A stretch of DNA of 64,000 bases, taken from positions 434,001 to 498,000 of the forward strand of contig CAVTYH010000001.1 in NCBI GenBank assembly GCA_963738835.1, in the 5' to 3' direction. The notes beneath the pieces were generated by a model. It was given only the letters and a program-made list of their open reading frames with translations, searched no databases and was not told where the DNA came from. This document shows, piece after piece, positions 46,844 through 57,667 of this stretch. Made by a program: the position numbers and the translations under genes. Each line of letters begins with the position of its first letter. The first letter of the stretch is position 1. This DNA comes from CAVTYH01 sp963738835 (GTDB taxonomy: Bacteria > Planctomycetota > Planctomycetia > Pirellulales > JADZDJ01).

Positions 46844-47226
46844 GTGCGATCGAGAAGAAAGATCCATTCTCGATTGGTCATTTCTACACGCCGATCCTCG
46901 GGCGTTGGTAAGTTGTGCCGGTTAAGTAGGATTCTGTCACAACGCCGCCCGGCGACGTAAGTTGTGAGACGGACCGGGTTTGCGGCGTCGGAGCTTGGCC
47001 GAGGGAACTTCAAAAAATCTGGAATCGCACAAGTCTTTGCAGTGATTCAGCTTCCGGCGCGACTTTTGCTTTCGTGATTTGCACCGCGCACATCTGTCCG
47101 CCAAATTCGTTTATACGCTGCGCGCGTGAAGGAAGAGCCGTTTTAGGCGCGCCTGGGCGAAGCAGTGCCGCAGTACGACCCAAATCAAACCGTATTTTCG
47201 ACCCGCATAATCGCTGAGAGTAAGTC
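46844..47226. other. Intergenic region with a nested stem-loop
   Basis: The 383 bases lie upstream of the YTV-type protein gene. A stem TCACAAC/GTTGTGA (46937-46967) encloses a smaller CGCC/GGCG stem. No gene or RNA family is recognisable. Confidence 0.5.
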
Positions 47227-48895
47227 ATGAAATCGATCGCCGTTTTTTCGACATTGTCGATCGCCGCTCTGGTGTGCGCGATCAAGTCGTCTGCCGACGC
47301 TTGCGAGAGTTGCGGCACACCGACCGCGTGCACCACGTATCGCCTTGTTTGTCAAACCGTGTTTGACGAGCGACAAGTGACCGCTTTCCGCATAGAAACG
47401 GAAACCGTCTACGAAGAGCGCAAAGTGACTTCATATCGGCCGGTGTTCGAGACGCAGCTGCGCGAACGTCGCTTCACAGTGGCTAAGCCGGTATTTGAGA
47501 CTGCGGAACGAGAAGAACGCTACACGGTGATGAAGCCGGTGTACGAGACCCAAATTCAAGATTGCAGCTACAACCGTGTGCGCGACGTGCTGGAAACGAG
47601 CGAACGCGAAGAACGCACGATCGTGAATCGCCCCGTCTACGAGACGAGCGAACGCGAAAATCGTTATATCGTCCAGCGGCCCGTGATGGAAACCGCCGAG
47701 CGCGAGGAATGCAGCACGGTTTGTGAGCCGCAAACCACTTATTGCACCCGCTATGCCGATCGTGGCGGGTGGCAAGAATATCAGGTGTGCAAACCGGGGC
47801 CGATTTTCAATCAGACGTTTTGCGTTCCGAGTTCTTGCACGGTCGATCCCTGCACAGGGTTGAGCACTTTCATCCCCGCGCGAATGGGCGTCCAGCAAGT
47901 GCAGGGACCTTCAACGATGGTGGTGAACCGCGTGTGGCGTCCAAACATTGTGGCGGAGCAAATTCCGCAAACGACCTACGTGCAAAAAGTCGTTGTCAAT
48001 AAAGTGCCGGTGCAAGTGTGCCGGATGGTGAACGAGGAAGTGGTGCAAAAAGTTCCGGTTACTGTTTGCCGCATAGTGCAGGAAGAGCAAGTCCGCAAAG
48101 TGCCGGTGACGGTTTGCCGCCAAGTGGTAGAACGAGTGGAAAACAAAGTGCCGGTGCAGGTCTGCAGAATGGTTGCAGAAGAGCAAGTCCGCAAGGTGCC
48201 GGTGACGACGTGCAAAATGGTCAACGAAGAGCATGTAGAGCAAATTCCCGTCCAGGTTTGCAAGACCGTGGCCGTGGAAGAAACAGTGCGCGTGCCGCGT
48301 TGCGTGGAGCGGCGGGTGCCGGTGACGATCACCTACCGAGTTCCACGAACCGTAGTGATGCGCGTGCCGCTCGATCCCTGCACCGGCGCCTTTGACAGCG
48401 GTGACGACGATGCCAGCCATCACGACGTCGCTTCCTTCGACGATTACGACTCCGATGCTCTCAACGCCAGGATCGACGACCACGACGCCGCAAACGTTCG
48501 CGCCCGGCGGTGGCATGTCGCCGCCGTCGATGTCTGCACCGTCCAAGCCGGGAACGTCGTCCAGTCAATCGCCACCGGGCATGTCATCGGTGAAGAAAGA
48601 ACCGACACCCGCGACTCAGCAAGACAAAGCGAACGGTACTGATAGCAGCAAGAGTCCCGAGGCCAATGGCAGCTCCTCTGGTCAGCCGGCTCCAAAAACT
48701 TTCGAGGATCCCAAATCAAATGGCGCAGACCGGCGAACCGGACAAAATGACGGCTCCCGAGACTAATTCCAAACAGACGGCCCCTGCGCCTCGCCTGAAA
48801 ACTCAAAATCGGCGAATCCAGACAACAAGTCGTCGACTCCAGATTCGCCAGCGCCCAGTGGAGGCATCGATCCGTTTCGTCGCAGCACGACGTAA
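47227..48895 (+). CDS. Cys-rich YTV-type repeat exported protein, with frameshifts
   Basis: A signal peptide (KSIAVFSTLSIAALVCAI) precedes a first repeat region of the form RPVxETxEREERYTV (residues about 50-160) and a Cys-rich linker (ADRGGWQEYQVCKPGPIFN). A second region follows with about eight units of the type NKVPVQVCRMVxEEQVRKVP. The C-terminus is Ser/Thr/Pro-rich. The frame shifts near 48388, giving PLTAVTTMPAITTSLPSTI, and again near 48715 and 48787, so that the end reads ASPENSKSANPDNKSSTPD to IDPFRRSTT at 48895. Cys-rich proteins with such YTV repeats are abundant planctomycete envelope proteins. The protein is likely extracytoplasmic and disulphide-linked. Confidence 0.82.
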
Positions 48896-49360
48896 ATTAT
48901 CCGGCCGTCTGACGTTAGAGTCGCACTAACAATCGCCATCTTGTGGGCGAACTTTGGCGAGCGTATAGTACCGCCTGTGCAGCCTAATCCCTTGCCAGAC
49001 GGCATGGGAGCGGGGAACCCAACGAGCCGGCATCCTACCGGCTCCAGATCGGCATGGGCCGATCGAGGGGCGTAGATTCGTCGACGTTGCCGCCAGGCAA
49101 AGCCGCGAATCAGGGCACTTTCAAGCCCTAGCCCGTCAGCTAACCTCGCCGGCCGGTTCGGGTGTGTAGCCCGAGCTATGTTGAAAGGCATCCTCTCAAG
49201 GTGGTTCGTGTTTGCATGCTTCGTGCTTTGCCACGTCTGGCGTGCATGATCGGAAGTGAAATGCCGTCGAAACGCGCGACAGCTCCTTCCTTCTTGCCCA
49301 ATACCACCTGCGATTGAACGCCTGATCGTTTTTTGCGCGGGACAATAGTTCCCGGATTAT
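48896..49360. other. Intergenic region without identifiable gene
   Basis: The 465 bases hold no supported frame. A hairpin GAGCCGGCATCCTACCGGCT (49022-49041) is the only clear structure. The promoter of the permease gene must lie here. Confidence 0.5.
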
Positions 49361-52034
49361 ATGTCATCGCCTTTGGATTCGAGTGGCTCCTGGTCGGGCC
49401 GAAAGCTGGGTCGAACTGCGCAGGTTGTGGTCGTCAGCAGCGTAATGTTCACGTTCATCTCGTACTGGCGCACGGCAGCCATTGTGCTGTGCGATATGTC
49501 GAGCACGGCATACTACATCGGCGCAATTGTCGAAAGCGCCATCGGGCCCGCGGCCCCGTGGTTCATCCTCGCGGTGCTCTTGTTCAGCTATGGCATGCGG
49601 GCCGTGTACATCGAAAGCTGCACGCTGTTTGTGCGAGGCGGCGTGTATCGGATTGTGAAAGAGGCGCTTGGCGGAACGTGCGCGAAAGCCGCCGTGTCCG
49701 CCCTTCTGTTTGATTATGTGCTCACTGGGCCAATCAGCGGCGTTTCTGCCGGACAATATATCGTGGGTCTAATTCTCGAAACATTGACCCGCACACATGT
49801 ATTCGGGATCAGTCCGAACTTTGCGCTCGATGAATCGACTCGTCAGCTCATTAAGAACTGGGGGTCGGTGGCCATTGCTTGCGGAGCCACGCTGTACTTT
49901 TTGCGGCAAAATCTGCTGGGCATTCATGAATCGAGCGGCAAAGCGTTGAAAATCATGATCGCCACGACGGTCATGGCCGTTATCATCCTCAGTTGGAGTG
50001 CGGTGACTCTGGTAGTAAACGGACGGACGAATGAATTGCCAAGCCCGATCCCCGATTTAACACAGAAGTGGGAAATCGATCAAAGCGGACAAATCAAGCT
50101 GGACGAGCATGGCGATCCGGTACCGTTAATCAATCCAATTACCGGGGAGCAGGAAGACCCGCTGGGTTGGTTAGGCAGGCATCCTTCGATCGCCGAATCT
50201 CTGCGGCATCCACAGAGTTGGCTCAGCCTGATCGGTGCCATTGGCATCATCATCGCTTTTGGCCATTCGATTTTGGCGATGAGTGGCGAAGAAACTCTGG
50301 CTCAGGTGTACCGAGAGGTTGAATCGCCCAAGCTGCCAAATTTCAAGAAAGTCGGTTTCATCGTTTTCGCGTACAGCCTGCTGCTTACCGGCAGCATTAA
50401 CTTTCTGGCTGTGCTATTGATCCCGCGCGGCGAGCGGATGAATCAGTATTACGACAATTGGATCGGCGGCTTGGCCATGCACATGCTCGGTCCCGTGTGG
50501 CTTACGCTGCTGCTGAATGCATTTGTGGTGTTCGTCGGCTTCTTAATTTTGTCGGGCGCCGTAAACACCTCGATCGTCGGCTCCAACGGCGTGCTCAGCC
50601 GCGTGGCCGAAGACGGCGTATTGCCCGACTGGTTTCTGAAACCGCATAAGCGCTTTGGAACCAATTACCGGGTGTTGTATCTGATCACAAGTTTGCAATT
50701 GCTCACCATCCTCTTTAGCCGAGGCAACGTGATTTTGTTAGGCGAAGCGTATGCCTTCGGCGTCGTTTGGAGCTTCGTCTTCAACACGATATCGATGGTG
50801 GTGCTGCGATTCAAAAAGCGAGAACCGCGGGAATTTGCGGTGCCGTTCAACATCCGCTGGGGAGATGTGCAATTGCCGATTGGATTGACGATCATCTTCC
50901 TTGTTGTACTAGTCTCGGCGCTGGCCAACTTGGTGACCAAGCCAATCGCGACCGTCAGTGGCGTGTGCTTTTCCGGTGCATTCCTGACAGTATTCACGGT
51001 GTCGGAAGCAATTCATCGTCGTCGCCGCCAAGGGAAACAGCACGAGCACAAAGAACAATTTAATCGGGCGGAAGTCGATCAAGCAACCGCCACGAGCCTC
51101 GGTTTGAAAAAACCGTTCCGCAAATTGGTCGCAATCCGATCGCCGCACAATCTATTTATGCTGGAAAAGGCGCTAGCTGATACCGATCCGCAAACGACCG
51201 ACGTGCTGGTGATGACGGCCAAACTGGAACCGCCCGGCGGAGCGACTCGGCCGGAAGAAATTGATTTGGATACGTATGATCGCCAGTTGATGACGGCCGT
51301 TGTCGATCGGGCCGAGCGGCTTGGAAAACGCGTCATCCCACTGATTGTACCCACCAACAATCCGCTGAGCGCGGTTCTGACAACGGCAAAAGACATCGGC
51401 GCAGGAGATCATGCTGGGTGCCTCCAACAAGTTCACAGCCGAAGAGCAACTTGATCAACTCGCTTTGTACTGGATCAGTTTGAATGGAGGAGAGCCTCGC
51501 GGATTGACCGTGCACATCATCAGCGCCGACCGTGATGTGACGTTCGATTTGGATGGTGGCAACCGCATTCCCAAAGCCGCGGAAAGACTGGCACGCTCGG
51601 TCGATGAATTGCGTGCCGCCGGCATCGGGGTGCGCAAAGTTCTGATGGCCCATGACGGCACGCTGACTAGTCACGACGTGTTCGAATGGCTGCTGACGAT
51701 GTTGGCTCCCGATGTCGATTTAGATCTCGTCCCGGTTCCACCACTGGGAGCACATTTAACGAACGGGCACGAAGCCATAAGCCAGGATCAGCATCAGGCG
51801 GAACAATTGGGCCGCCAGCTGAAAGTGCTCGATACCGAGCCGCGAACGGGACCCGATATCGTGCGTTTTGCACGCGAAGGAAATTACAACGTGATTGTGT
51901 TGCCGTGGGCGGAGGAATCGCGAACACCGCTTGGTCCAGTCGAATGCGATTGGGCCGCCTACGTGCTGCAAAACTCGCCGTGCAGTGTTTTCATGGCATC
52001 GCACCCGGTAGTTCCAAAAGAAGTAGTGGCGTGA
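49361..52034 (+). CDS. APC-family amino-acid permease with USP-like C-terminal domain, frameshifted
   Basis: About twelve membrane helices fill residues 20-560 (SVMFTFISYWRTAAIVL, AIGIIIAFGHSILAMSGEET, FGVVWSFVFNTISMVVLRFK), as in APC/KUP-like secondary transporters. The cytoplasmic tail resembles universal stress proteins (KLVAIRSPHNLFMLEKALAD, VDRAERLGKRVIPLIVPTNN). The frame changes near 51400-51410; KDIGA continues as EIMLGASNKFTAEEQLDQLA. The tail ends with FVMASHPVVPKEVVA-like text at 52034. Total about 890 residues. USP domains bind nucleotides and could regulate transport. The substrate is unknown, but amino acids are likely. Confidence 0.87.
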
Positions 52035-52173
52035 CCGCCATCGACATTTCTTCGACATGTTTTCCACAAAGGGCGATGACTGAAGCGTCAACATCGAAGC
52101 TGCGGGCACGTTGACACTAGCGGCTTTCTGCGCGACACTGCGAGCTTGCAGATTCGCTTGGCTTTTTCGCAGG

Positions 52174-53453
52174 ATGCGCCGCATGTCAACCACTTCAGCA
52201 GTTAAAGGCGCCACTCAGTTAGCGGCGGTGCGCGTGGCCATCGTGGGCCGACTTGCAGGCATGCCGAAACGTGATGCCCAGCTACTCATTCGGCATCACG
52301 GCGGCGAGGCGGTAGAGTTGAGCGAAATTTTTCAAGCCGCCGATTCAGGTGCAAGCGCGACTCCGTTGATTGTCGTCGGCGACGATTTATCGCTCTCTCT
52401 GGATGACAATCAGTTAGGCTTATTCGATGACGCCACGAAGAAGGCGATTGAAGCGGGTGCCGTCGAAATCATCGGTGAAAGCAAGTTCTGGCAGCGGTTG
52501 GGGCTGGTTGACGGTGAAGAACAAGTTCGTCGGTTGTACACGCCGGCCATGCTTGCGGATCTCGTGGGTGTGCCGGTTGCGGTTGTGCGGCGGTGGCATC
52601 GCCGGGGGCTCATCAAACCAATGCGCGAAGTGCGGCGGTTGCCGTATTTCGATTTTCAAGAGGTGGCCACCGCTCGCCGCCTTGCGGAACTGCTGGCGAC
52701 GGGAATGTCGCCCGCTTCCATCGAACGTCGGCTGGCGGAGTTGGCCCGCTACATGCCCGGCGTGGAACGTCCGCTCGCGCAGCTTTCGGTCATTGCACGT
52801 GGCGGTCGGTTACTGCTCCGGCAAGGTGATGGATTAGTCGCGCCGGAGGACAGTGGTTTTTTGATTTCGATGCTTTGGATCAAGCCGGCGATGCCACCTA
52901 TTCGGCTGACTTCTCCAAAACTGTTGAACGATCGACCATCTCTTTTGCCGAAGCGTTGCGCCAGCCGGCTTCGCGGCTACAACCCGACGAGATGTTGACT
53001 CTGGCTGCCGAGCTGGAAGACGAAGGCGATCTCGCATCAGCCGTTGAGGCGTATCGAGCCCACGCGGCCGCAGCGGGGGCTACGGCACCTGTTTGCTTCA
53101 CCATGGGCGAGCTTCTTTACCGTTTAGGCGATGTATCCGCTGCTCGCGAGCGGTATTACGCGGCAATTGAGCTGGATGAAGACTACGTCGAAGCGCAGCC
53201 GAATTTGGGCTGCGTGCTTGTGGAACTCGGCGATCGAGAATTAGCCGTCGCTGCTTTTGAAGGTGCAATCACCCTGCACCCCGGCTATGCCGACGCTCAT
53301 TTCCATTTGGCCCGCACCCTGGACGAACTTCACCGCCGCGAGGATGCGGCTCGCCATTGGCGTGAATTCCTGCGGTTGGCCCCAGAAAGTCCCTGGGCGG
53401 CAATGGCACGCGAGCGATTGGGGTTGGCTGCTGAAATCGAGCCGAGATCTTGA
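52174..53453 (+). CDS. BRCT-like, MerR-type HTH and TPR protein, frameshifted
   Basis: Residues about 15-95 resemble a BRCT domain (AVRVAIVGRLAGMPKRDAQL, HHGGEAVEL). A MerR-type HTH follows (RLYTPAMLADLVGVPVAVVR, RWHRRGLIKPMREVRRLPYF). The C-terminal part has TPR units (VCFTMGELLYRLGDVSAARE, VEAQPNLGCVLVELGDRELA). The frame shifts near 52860-52870 at a run of six T; seven T give FFDFDALDQAGDATYS. The start is either 52174 or 52183. This domain set suggests a DNA-binding regulator with protein-interaction arms; the target is unknown. It is convergent with the CHAT/TPR gene. Confidence 0.82.
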
Positions 53454-53501
53454 ATCTCAGAATACGTATCTCAGCGTGATGCATGAAATCGGCAAGCTCG
53501 A

Positions 53502-56500
53502 CTATTTCACCGATTTCATCTCGCCGGCTGCCCCCGCGTCGACTGGCTTCGGCGGCGGCTCTGCATTATTGTTCGCCGGCTTCTTGTCCTCAGGCTTCTT
53601 TTCGTCGGGCGGTTTAGCATCGGATTTCTTTTTGTCTTCGAATTTGAGAATAGGCTTCTCGGCCGGCTGTTCCGGTCTTTGTGGCGAGGCACCGCTGTCG
53701 ACCAGCATGTAACCGGCCCACAAAAACGGGTGCTCGGCTTTGAGTGGCTCGGCGTCTGGCTTTCGACGGATGCGCGGTTCCCGCGTCGGATCGATTGGCG
53801 ACATCATTACCAGTTGCACGGCGCGTTGCCAGGCTTCATCGGCCGTCGAAAATGGCAGTTCTTGCACGAATTCGCGAACGAGTTCGATGGCCGTCTGTCC
53901 GCCGGTTCGCCATCGGCTGATTAAGACGGTACGCGCCCCTGTCGCCATGAGTCCTGTGGTGGCCAGAAATAGTTCGGAGCCGGGATTTGTACCTGGCGTT
54001 TTCAAACTGTTTTCTGCGGCGGAATGGAACCCAGGAAGAATGATCTCGTCGACGTTTTTCCACGGCAAGTTCAGCCAAGCGCTTAGCATGCCGACGCCCT
54101 TCACGCGATCCAGCGGGATGGGCGACCATTCCATGGGCATAGCAGCGGGTTGAATTTCATCGAGCACGATTATTCCGTCCAAAATCGCGGCAATCGTGGG
54201 CGATGCCGCCGGCAATGGATTTCGCAGCGGCACCACGTGATTGGCGACCCGGTGTATTTGTTCCCACGATGCTTCCACGGTGTCGGCGGAATCATTGGGG
54301 TAAAGCTTGCCCAGCACGACGCCAATTTCGGCCGACGTTTTTCGCCCTTCGCGCAGCGGCATGGAGAGGCCGACCGTTGGCGCGTAGCGAACCCGCGTGC
54401 GAGTTATCATGGGACGATATTCTTTGGCATCGCCCACCGGCAGCATTTCGAACGGTAAGTACCAGAGCACTCCGTCGGGAACGACAGTAAGCTCGGCCAT
54501 TTCACCGTTGAAGTTGATTTTGGAGTTTTTCAGCAGCGACTCGACGACATCTCGCGCCGCTTGCCGCCAACTGTCATCGGTTAATTGCGCTTTTTGCAAT
54601 TCGCGCGTGGCATCGAAATTCCCCATCGATCGCAGCAGCGCAACAATTCGCTTCTCCAACAAGGTTGGATTTTCGACCTTCCAGAGTGCGTATCGATCGC
54701 CGGAAAATAGCCAGCCGTAAGTGGTGCGGCTGGTGGAAAAGAACGCCAGCAGCAATTGACCCGGTCCCAGCGATTTTTGAATCGTCTTCATCTTGCGAAT
54801 CGGGGGGAAAAGAATGTCGGCTGGCTCGCGACGCACCGCAATCTCATGCAGAATGGTTTCCTGCTGTGCCGAGAGCGTGGCCAGCTCTGTAAGTTTCGGG
54901 CTGATGGCGCGCTGGCTTTCGGCAGTGTCCAAATTCAGTCCATTGCCCGCGATTCCGGCGCGAAGCTGCCGAATCTTTTCCGCAATTTCTGCATATTTCG
55001 GATAACGTGTGAGCAGATCTTGTCGTTGCAATCGGGCTTGATCGCTAAGCGAATCGGTCGGGGCTTCCAACACCCAGCGGAGCGCCATCAGTCGGCCACC
55101 CAAGGGGAGCGAGGTTAGAAAGCGATGGCGGCGATTCAGATCTGCTACTTCAATCGCTAATTCCGACGCCGCTTGCGGATCTTGCTGCACGACTGTCGCA
55201 AACCAATGTTCGAACGGCGCCAAATGCGGCGTCGCCATGACGGCCAGCGATTCCAGTGGTCGCATCATCCAATCTGCCGGCGTCGGATCGCGCAGCAGTT
55301 GCTCGTATAGTGCGAGTGCGGCCCGTGGCCCGAAGCGTCCTTCGGAGTTAGACTCACACAGCCGATCTGCCAGTCCGATTTGAAACAGCCGTTTGGCGCC
55401 GTCCTTTTGCCAAGCCAATGCCGAAGTAAGTGCAGCATCGCCGGCGCTTACCAACGGCTGGCCTTTATCGCCGCTGGCGGCTTCCGCTCGCTGATATTGC
55501 GTCAGCGCTGTCAAATAATTCAATCGAGAGCCGATTTCGCATTGGCCCATGACGTGCCGGCCAATGGTGGTCGCGGCATCCGTCAATAGTCCAACGGCCT
55601 GCGCCGTTTGACCGCGAATCGCCAGATTCTCGGCTCCAATTAACAGCAGCGAAGCGTTTAGCTCGCGCAGCCGATTTTTGGACCACGTCGCAGCCGCATT
55701 GATGGCGATATCCAGCTTATCGGCGTCGCCAGCCAGCAGGTGCGCGAGAAACAAATTGCGAAACGCTTCTTCAAGCACAGTTGCGTCGCCATAATCGAAG
55801 GCCGTATATGTGGCTTCCTCGTAGTATCCGGCTGCGGTCTTGAAATCGCCGGAATTCAGGGCGATACGCCCCAATTCCAACAGGGCGTAGCCCGTCAGCG
55901 GATGATCGCACTGTCCCTGTGCCAGCAGCGATCGTTGCAGCAGGGGAATCGCCTGGCCCGTCTTGCCGGCGGCGCTGAAGGCGATGCCCTGTTGGACATC
56001 GATCCAAGCTTCCGACCAATGGTTAGGACGGCCTTGCCGCTTGCTCGTTTTATTCACGAGATCGTCGGTTAGCGAATCGTACGCAACCAATGGGCCCAGC
56101 AATTCGCGGCGCCGCTGCATCGCCAAACATGTGCAGCGAACGATCTCCTGCACTTGCATGGGAATGAGCTGCTGCGGACTAATGACTCCACCACCGGTTT
56201 GCAGCTTGTTGAGAATTTCGCCCGGCGTATTGCCCACTGCGATCGGCAAAACTTCGGCAAAGCGCCCCGGCCGAGAGTTCCGCATGCTCTTACCCCAAGG
56301 CGCACCACGACTATTGCCGGCGGCAGGTATTGTCTCGGGAAACTGTACGCGCAGCATCCAATCGGAGAACTGCGAGTACAGTTGCAGGGCAGCCGTGTAG
56401 TTTTCCAGTGCCGTCGTGTAATTGCCCAAGCGGTACTGGCACTCGCCGACCATCGTATAAGTGCAGATTGAGTCGATCCATCGGCTTTGGATCGTTTTGT

Positions 56501-56693
56501 ATCCACCGGTCAGTTGGCCGCGAAATTGGGTCTCGGCCGTTCGATAGTCGCCGTCGTTGAGCGCGTTGAAAGCGGCATAATATCCTGGGGCAGGATACGT
56601 GCGACCGCCGCCGGTCATCGTCTGAACGCCGGAGACGAAGGGCACCTGCTGCGTTTGCTGCGCGGATGCCGGTGCAGTGAAGATCGCTAGCAA
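53502..56693 (-). CDS. Exported TPR protein with CHAT-like protease domain
   Basis: The 1,063-residue frame begins LLAIFTAPASAQQ, the end of a signal peptide. TPR-like helices cover residues about 35-430, followed by a helical middle part. The C-terminal 350 residues form a CHAT domain (GVLWYLPFEMLPVGDAKEYR, RVRYAPTVGLSMPL). The expected His appears in ILPGFHSAAENS. The usual Cys region reads ELFLATTGLMATGARTVLIS without Cys, so the protease may be inactive. No normal start codon exists in frame: an ATG at about 56762 lies one base out of frame and would give a full signal peptide, so a small indel near 56750 is likely. Convergent with the BRCT-MerR-TPR gene. Confidence 0.8.
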   Translation of the reverse strand: MLAIFTAPASAQQTQQVPFVSGVQTMTGGGRTYPAPGYYAAFNALNDGDYRTAETQFRGQLTGGYKTIQSRWIDSICTYTMVGECQYRLGNYTTALENYTAALQLYSQFSDWMLRVQFPETIPAAGNSRGAPWGKSMRNSRPGRFAEVLPIAVGNTPGEILNKLQTGGGVISPQQLIPMQVQEIVRCTCLAMQRRRELLGPLVAYDSLTDDLVNKTSKRQGRPNHWSEAWIDVQQGIAFSAAGKTGQAIPLLQRSLLAQGQCDHPLTGYALLELGRIALNSGDFKTAAGYYEEATYTAFDYGDATVLEEAFRNLFLAHLLAGDADKLDIAINAAATWSKNRLRELNASLLLIGAENLAIRGQTAQAVGLLTDAATTIGRHVMGQCEIGSRLNYLTALTQYQRAEAASGDKGQPLVSAGDAALTSALAWQKDGAKRLFQIGLADRLCESNSEGRFGPRAALALYEQLLRDPTPADWMMRPLESLAVMATPHLAPFEHWFATVVQQDPQAASELAIEVADLNRRHRFLTSLPLGGRLMALRWVLEAPTDSLSDQARLQRQDLLTRYPKYAEIAEKIRQLRAGIAGNGLNLDTAESQRAISPKLTELATLSAQQETILHEIAVRREPADILFPPIRKMKTIQKSLGPGQLLLAFFSTSRTTYGWLFSGDRYALWKVENPTLLEKRIVALLRSMGNFDATRELQKAQLTDDSWRQAARDVVESLLKNSKINFNGEMAELTVVPDGVLWYLPFEMLPVGDAKEYRPMITRTRVRYAPTVGLSMPLREGRKTSAEIGVVLGKLYPNDSADTVEASWEQIHRVANHVVPLRNPLPAASPTIAAILDGIIVLDEIQPAAMPMEWSPIPLDRVKGVGMLSAWLNLPWKNVDEIILPGFHSAAENSLKTPGTNPGSELFLATTGLMATGARTVLISRWRTGGQTAIELVREFVQELPFSTADEAWQRAVQLVMMSPIDPTREPRIRRKPDAEPLKAEHPFLWAGYMLVDSGASPQRPEQPAEKPILKFEDKKKSDAKPPDEKKPEDKKPANNNAEPPPKPVDAGAAGEMKSVK

Positions 56694-57059
56694 CGCCAGC
56701 GGGAAAAGGGGCCAAATAAAGTTCCGCCGGTGCGAGCCGTCAGAAGTGTGCGCAACCTGTACTCATAAATCGCCTCCAGCTGTTCCGGGCTTGGGAGGTA
56801 ACACGTTCATCATACCCAGTTCTAAAGACAATGGCGAACTTTCGCAGCGCTGGGTGTTAATCCTGCAATTTTTGCCGCCAGCTCCCACGATGTCCGCTTG
56901 TCTTCCCGATTCCCCCAAAACAAACGCAAGTCGGCTGCTCGGGTGGACGATAACGATTCTGACGATTGTATCAATTCGGCCGCTGGCGCTGCATGCTGCC
57001 AGTGCCGGTCAGTTTGCGCCCACGCTTCGTAATGAGCTTGCCGACAGGAGGTCGTCAAA
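56694..57059. other. Region between divergent genes, without gene
   Basis: These 366 bases separate the CHAT/TPR gene from the lipoprotein gene and should hold both promoters and the true start of the CHAT gene. I see no convincing promoter elements. Confidence 0.45.
57046..57051 (+). promoter_or_regulatory. Strong ribosome-binding site AGGAGG
   Basis: AGGAGG lies eight bases before the ATG at 57060 and fixes the start of the small lipoprotein gene. Such perfect sites are rare among the other genes here. Confidence 0.7.
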
Positions 57060-57341
57060 ATGAGCCAGACGCGGAAATCTCGCAGGCTGAAAGCCGCCCT
57101 GGGCAGTCTAACGCTGGTTGGATGCTTCGGTCTGACCGGCTGCATGGGAGATTATTCCGGCCAGAACTTGCCGACGCCCTACTATTTGGGCTCGCAAATT
57201 CAGTATTTTCCGGCCGGCCCTGAATTCAAACTAACCCGTGAAGCGGGCGCCCAAAAGGAATATCGCGAAACCCAGGAACAGCGCGCCGGAGTCCAAGGTG
57301 CTCCGCAAGCGGTTCCGCCTGCCCCGCCGGTTCCCCAATAA
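57060..57341 (+). CDS. Small lipoprotein of unknown function
   Basis: The 93-residue protein has a basic N-terminus (MSQTRKSRRLKAALGSL), a hydrophobic segment and the lipobox FGLTGC, with Cys about residue 28. It should be lipid-modified and anchored in a membrane. The mature part is Gln/Pro/Ala-rich (YYLGSQIQYFPAGPEF, QAVPPAPPVPQ). No family is recognised. A strong AGGAGG site precedes it. Confidence 0.78.
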   Translation: MSQTRKSRRLKAALGSLTLVGCFGLTGCMGDYSGQNLPTPYYLGSQIQYFPAGPEFKLTREAGAQKEYRETQEQRAGVQGAPQAVPPAPPVPQ

Positions 57342-57667
57342 TCGCCAGGGTTAGAAACGACTGTTGCGAAACCGAGTTAGCCAAAATCAAAACAAAATTC
57401 AATTTCGCTCGGCCCAACGCCGGGCTACGGCTCGCTGAAACGCCAGTCGGGCCGCACAAGTTTGTCGGACGCCAGCCAACCGACTGGCGTCAGGGGGGAC
57501 GGCCCCCTTCGCGCCGATGTTTGAAATGTGTTGCCCTTGGGGCGATGCACTTCAGACGTCAGCCGCGGAGGGGAATTTTTTTAGGCCGCAGGTACCGTTA
57601 CGGCGCCTCGCGGCATCGGCGGGAGTTGCTCAATCGACTACTGACAACTAACCACCGATTACCGACC
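57342..57667. other. Intergenic region with an 11-bp inverted repeat
   Basis: No gene in 326 bases. ACGCCAGTCGG (57440-57450) and CCGACTGGCGT (57480-57490) are perfectly inverted around a 29-base loop. This may act as terminator of the lipoprotein gene or be a repeat element. Confidence 0.6.
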
